Shown here: piece by piece, positions 60,101 to 64,000 of the stretch
How positions within the stretch are numbered: position 1 is the first letter of the stretch
How the letters are laid out: each line of letters opens with the position of its first letter
Source: Marsupella aquatica
Lineage: Eukaryota; Marchantiophyta
Direction: 5' to 3'
NCBI GenBank assembly: GCA_973895155.1
Contig: OZ316891.1
Coordinates: 14,508,001 to 14,572,000 of the forward strand
Length of the DNA stretch: 64,000 nucleotides
Made by a program: the position numbers and the translations under genes
Notes under the pieces: model-generated
What the model saw: the letters and a program-made list of their open reading frames with translations, nothing else
What the model was told of the DNA's origin: nothing
Database searches by the model: none

Positions 60101-63100
60101 CAAACCACCACTGGCAGGACTTCAAAACAAAATTGGCAGCGGCGAAGGAAGAAGTCACACTTGCAGAAACCAAACTGAGAGACTACAGAACAAAGCTGCT
60201 GGAAGAAATGCGGGCCAAAAAAGCAGAACGAAAACTAGCTTCCAAGGCTTCCAACAAAGTAGATGTCCCTGAGATCGGCGAAACAGAATTGAGCAAGGGG
60301 GCTGCCAAGCAGAATGAGCTCAAAGACAAGAAAGTGGAAGATAAAGATAAGAAAGAAGGCAAAGTGGGCAAGAAACAAGAGAAAGACAAGCCAGGAGGTA
60401 AAGCTGGTAAGTCAGTGTGACATCGGTGTCTCCAGAAAAACTGCATGTTGTATGCCTGGCTGAATATGTGTCCCAGGCCCTGGAAATCTGTATGCTTAAA
60501 TCCAAACGGATCAAATGCTTTTTTGAAAGAAGGATTTGGCAATTGCCTTGAAATTTTGAATACATGACGCAGCATACGCTCTAACAAACAACTGAACAAT
60601 GAGTATCATATGATCTAGAACGTCGCACATCTGTCAGATTGTTTTCATTGACAAGTAACAGCAGCATTTGTTGTGAGAATCTGATGACTTTGTACTGGAA
60701 CGATTTCGAGGTTTTTCGCGAAGTCCTTGAGATTCCTTACTTTCCAAGGATCTATGAAAAAATTGTGAAGAATCTAGTAGAAAGTTTCAGTCACTGGATC
60801 AATAGGAATAGGCTATCGTGATGACGTTTCCAACTTTTCTTGGCGGTGTTTTGTCTTGAATTGTACGTAGTATAAGTACACGAGCTCAGAAAATATATTC
60901 ATGAATGTGGGGTCTAGAAATGAGATTGAAATTGGGCAGCATAGAAATTTGAGGTAAGATTGACAGAAATTTCACATAGAGAACTGGCCATGAACTGGAT
61001 GAGTTCTTGCAAGGATAATCTGTTTTTCATCTCACTGTCGTGATAACCTTTAGCCGATTTTGATTGAATGAATTCAGAAAAGGGCCGAAAGGGAGAGGGT
61101 GAACCAGAGCCAGTGCTTGTCCCGATTGTTAGTCCACAGGATCAGTTTAAACTGTTGGAGGACGAAGTTACCAACAAAAAAGCCCTTGTGAAGGAGCTAG
61201 AAGCTAAGGTTAATTTTTACACAGATGTCCTCCTCACCTGTCAAACAAAGAAAACACAACACCAAGTCTGGACCACAGATTATCTTTCTCATTCTCCGTG
61301 TCTTCAAACCCATGGCCTTTGTGTCCGATGCGATAGATTCATGCTTGTAGAACCGGGATGTTTTGCAACCTGATTGACGTTTCTCCTTTCAAGTGTCGAT
61401 GAAGGTCTAAACGTGAAAACTAATCACTGAATTAATCTTGCAGTTATTAAGTTCAGTAGAGAATGAGGCAAGAGTGTTATCAACAATCCTTGAACCGTTC
61501 ACTACTGGGCGCTTGTATTGCATTATGGGGATGGATTCGGCATTGCCAGTAGTACAACTTGCATGCGAGGAAAAGAGTTTTTTTAAGGCTATCTTCAATG
61601 TAGCTCCAAGACCAAAAGATCCGTCCATTTTACCTGTGAGTGAAGGACAAGATAAGGCAAGAAATGATGATGTCAGTCCTGAGATATCATCATCTAAATC
61701 GACTGACTCGAAGATGGACAAGCGAGCTGCCAAAAGGGAGGCAAAAGTTGCCAAAAGGGAGGCAAAAGCTCAAGCTGTTGCCACTGCCACCCCACCCTTG
61801 ATCACCGAGATGAAAGCCGTGGTCGAAAAGGGCAACATGTTGGAGCCAGCTAGAAGTGTATGTGTTGTGGATGTTTTTTACGAAACACCCCTCCCTCCAG
61901 AAAATAATGAAGAAGGGGAATCCAAGAAACAGGAGAAAGTGGTGAAGAAACAAAAGAATGAAGTGGGCGATAAGAAACAAAAAGAAGACGGACAGAAAAA
62001 AAAGGAAAAGAAAGCGAAGACAGGAAAGGAAGACCAAGAACTGCTCAAGGACAAAGGTGATGAAGAGAACAAAGAGAACAAAGAGACCAAAGGCAAGAAA
62101 AGTAAGACAGCTAAGAAGGCTGTGGGTGCGAAAGATGAATCCTTGCCATATGAACAAGTTGCTCAGGCTGTTGCGTTAGCTGTTCAACGTCTTCTGCTTC
62201 AAGTTCAGCTGTATAGTGCCATGGGAGGAGACAAAGTCAAAATCTTGAAAGTACCAGAGGCCAAACCTATTCAGGTGAGACAATAACTTTGTAGTACAAG
62301 GATCAGAGAGTATTGAAAGTATTCTGTTGAGAAAATGTGAGGAGCATTAGCCCTTTCGACAGGAGCCAGTCAGTTTGTTTGCAGGCTCTTGACTCAAATG
62401 GAGGCCTTGGAAATTTGTTCGTTAGTCGCTTTGAGTCATTCTCCAGAACGTCAGCGGGAACGTCAGCTGACAAAATATGCTTACACTTAAAGAGACTGAA
62501 CTGAGCGCTTTATAGCTTGCCTCTAAAATGAACAATTGTAAGAAAAAAGTAAATTCAACTGTAAGAACTACTGTCATCTACTGTAGCTTCTTACTGATGG
62601 TCGTTTTGGCTCAATATCTATTCTTGGACCAAGAGAATTTCCAAGTAGATATTAGAGTCAATAAGCCAAGTGCTAGACCGAGTGGAAGAACTTTGAGCCA
62701 ATGGAACTGACAGTCGAACTTGGCATAAAACTGAAACATCCCTCTGGAGCAATAATTCTTTTCAGCGTGATGGAAATCATTATATCTAGTGAGAACAAAC
62801 TGACTTCCGCATTGCCACCTTCCAGGTTTTCCATTTAGCATTATGAGTGATCTGCTTCTTACAGGATTCTTGCTTTCATAGGGGGAAGACCGAAGTTACT
62901 ACAATCATCTTTTGAACGAGTTCCCACAAGGATTGGTCACAGTTCCTATCATTGTGCATTGCTTGCTGGAGCAAGTTGCAACATATCATTGGCCTGTAGA
63001 GGATCTCAAAGCCATTGAAGTATCCAACCTGAACAAACAAATACGAAACGGCATCTACCATGAATTTGAGAAGCGTGGGCATCCAAAGTGGATTGGAGTC

Positions 63101-64000
63101 CGAGAAGATATAGAAGAGGGAATACCAACAAGATTTGAAGGACCCTACAATGTTGTGAACATGAAAACAAAGGATGCTTGGCATTCAAATGGGACAACCA
63201 ACGATGATGTACTACCTGGTGAGATTGATTTTGCTCAACGATACCTTCAACTTCAAATTACAACGTACACAACATGGAATTAAACCCATGATCTATTCAC
63301 TTGTTCCCACGTCCCTAGGCTCAAGAAATCTAAGACAAGGCGGAAGGCCTGGAAATTTTAAGATACCATCGAAGATACGATGAAACTTTGCATTGCAAAA
63401 CTTGTTGACCCACCTGACTAAAACCCACATTAACTAATGGAATACTTGTCACGCAGAGTAGTGAGTAATATATGTTTGCTCTACACATGAATTAAAATGG
63501 ATGTCACAAGAGCAGAAGTTGAATCGAGATGTCCTACGGCAAGCAATCATCAAGTTCAAGGGGTTTATTTGTAATCTTCAATACCTTGTTTATGATCCTA
63601 ACTGATGTATGCTCACTAAAAATACCAAACAAAGAGTGGATTCTCTTACACTTGTATTCCATTGCTTAAGGTGCTCCAGTTCAAGAAAAAGCGGTTGATT
63701 CTTCAATCATTAAGCTTGGAGAAGATGAGTCCAAGGCAAGCACAAAACTATGTTGTGCCGTTCACGGGGAAAAGATCGTCACATGTGCAATTCACGAGTC
63801 TCATGTTGGTGGAAACGATGAGCCTACGTTGCGAAAAGGCCGAATTACAAAAGTATATGATCCAAATGTAGAAGCAAAAGATCTGGAGGATAAACTTATT
63901 GTTACTCATGAACTTGACACTATCACCCAGTTTTCAGCAATTCATAAGCCATTGGATCTTGAGATTACGGGTTCTATTAATGCAACAAAAGTGGGCCAAC
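57137..64000 (+). CDS. SPAG17: SPAG17/PF6-like central-pair protein of motile cilia (partial)
   Basis: Homologue of SPAG17 (Chlamydomonas PF6), a large scaffold of the C1a projection of the axonemal central pair, needed for flagellar beating. The model continues past the right end. Well-supported exons are 57805-57969, 58335-58388, 59125-59182, 59272-59360, about 60056-60406, 61078-61208, 61444-62274, 62882-63218 and 63671-64000. From 60.1 kb on every junction keeps phase. A likely first exon begins at ATG 57137 with a KDKKEGKDKK-type lysine run and VTFVHERLTELPPPRYP; its donor is unclear. Between 59509 and 60056 I could not fix exon limits. The decisive match is EDRSYYNHLLNEFPQGLVTV followed by PIIVHCLLEQV, which aligns with the conserved RYYNYLLNPI segment and SVPLILHCMLEQV of animal SPAG17. 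Earlier Lys/Glu-rich stretches (AAKREAKVAKREAKAQA, KKQKEDGQKKKEKKAK) are also typical of the family. Confidence 0.85.

Noticed and set aside
1-64000. CRISPR arrays, operons or bacterial defence systems
   Set aside because: The window is intron-rich eukaryotic DNA; the tandem repeats have no CRISPR-like short repeat and unique spacer pattern.

Overview
This is nuclear DNA of a eukaryote, almost certainly a seedless land plant with flagellated sperm; a moss or another bryophyte fits best, though a lycophyte or fern cannot be excluded. Three points support this: (i) the genes carry many GT-AG introns and are plant-type (ALB3 thylakoid insertase, KAI2 receptor, plant-class DHHC transferase, plant DUF89 phosphatase, VPS55); (ii) a soluble PAS-histidine kinase of the bryophyte/lycophyte PHK kind is present; (iii) a SPAG17/PF6 central-pair protein of motile cilia starts near 57.1 kb and runs off the right end, which excludes flowering plants and conifers. 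There is no sign of bacterial or organellar DNA.

Layout. 1-3.0 kb: gene-poor, with short tandem duplications. 3.0-7.5 kb (-): 12-exon DUF89 damage-control phosphatase (370 aa). 7.8-8.3 kb: duplicated 296-bp/64-bp repeat. 9.5-11.8 kb: decayed PIF/Harbinger DNA transposon with imperfect inverted ends. 11.9-12.5 kb: about 95-bp satellite. 12.85-14.43 kb (+): single-exon ALB3. 14.4-22.5 kb: no supported gene. 23.3-24.8 kb (+): VPS55, 4 exons. 27.9-30.9 kb (-): 7-exon DHHC S-acyltransferase. 31-36 kb: repeats and microsatellites. 36.2-38.1 kb (-): three-exon conserved unknown (185 aa). 38.3-43 kb: gene-free, including a 283-bp hAT-like MITE with a perfect 8-bp target duplication at 40.5-40.8 kb. 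43.3-47.2 kb (-): PHK-type hybrid histidine kinase (868 aa, 4 exons). 47.5-49.3 kb (-): KAI2-like receptor (269 aa, 2 exons). 50.7-53.1 kb: about 60-bp minisatellite split by a 5'-truncated non-LTR retrotransposon that keeps a 557-codon open frame. 54.5-56.6 kb: two satellite families (103 bp and 170 bp). 57.1-64 kb (+): SPAG17, incomplete.

The genes do not form an operon-like system. Their themes are plastid membrane biogenesis (ALB3), endomembrane traffic and lipid modification (VPS55, DHHC), metabolite repair (DUF89), signalling (KAI2, PHK) and sperm motility (SPAG17). The most notable arrangement is KAI2 and PHK, two signalling genes in tandem on one strand with only 236 bp between coding sequences. 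Gene models were assembled by hand from splice signals, reading phase and remembered family sequences; for DUF89, VPS55, DHHC, PHK, KAI2 and the 185-aa gene every junction keeps phase and the summed exons are a multiple of three.
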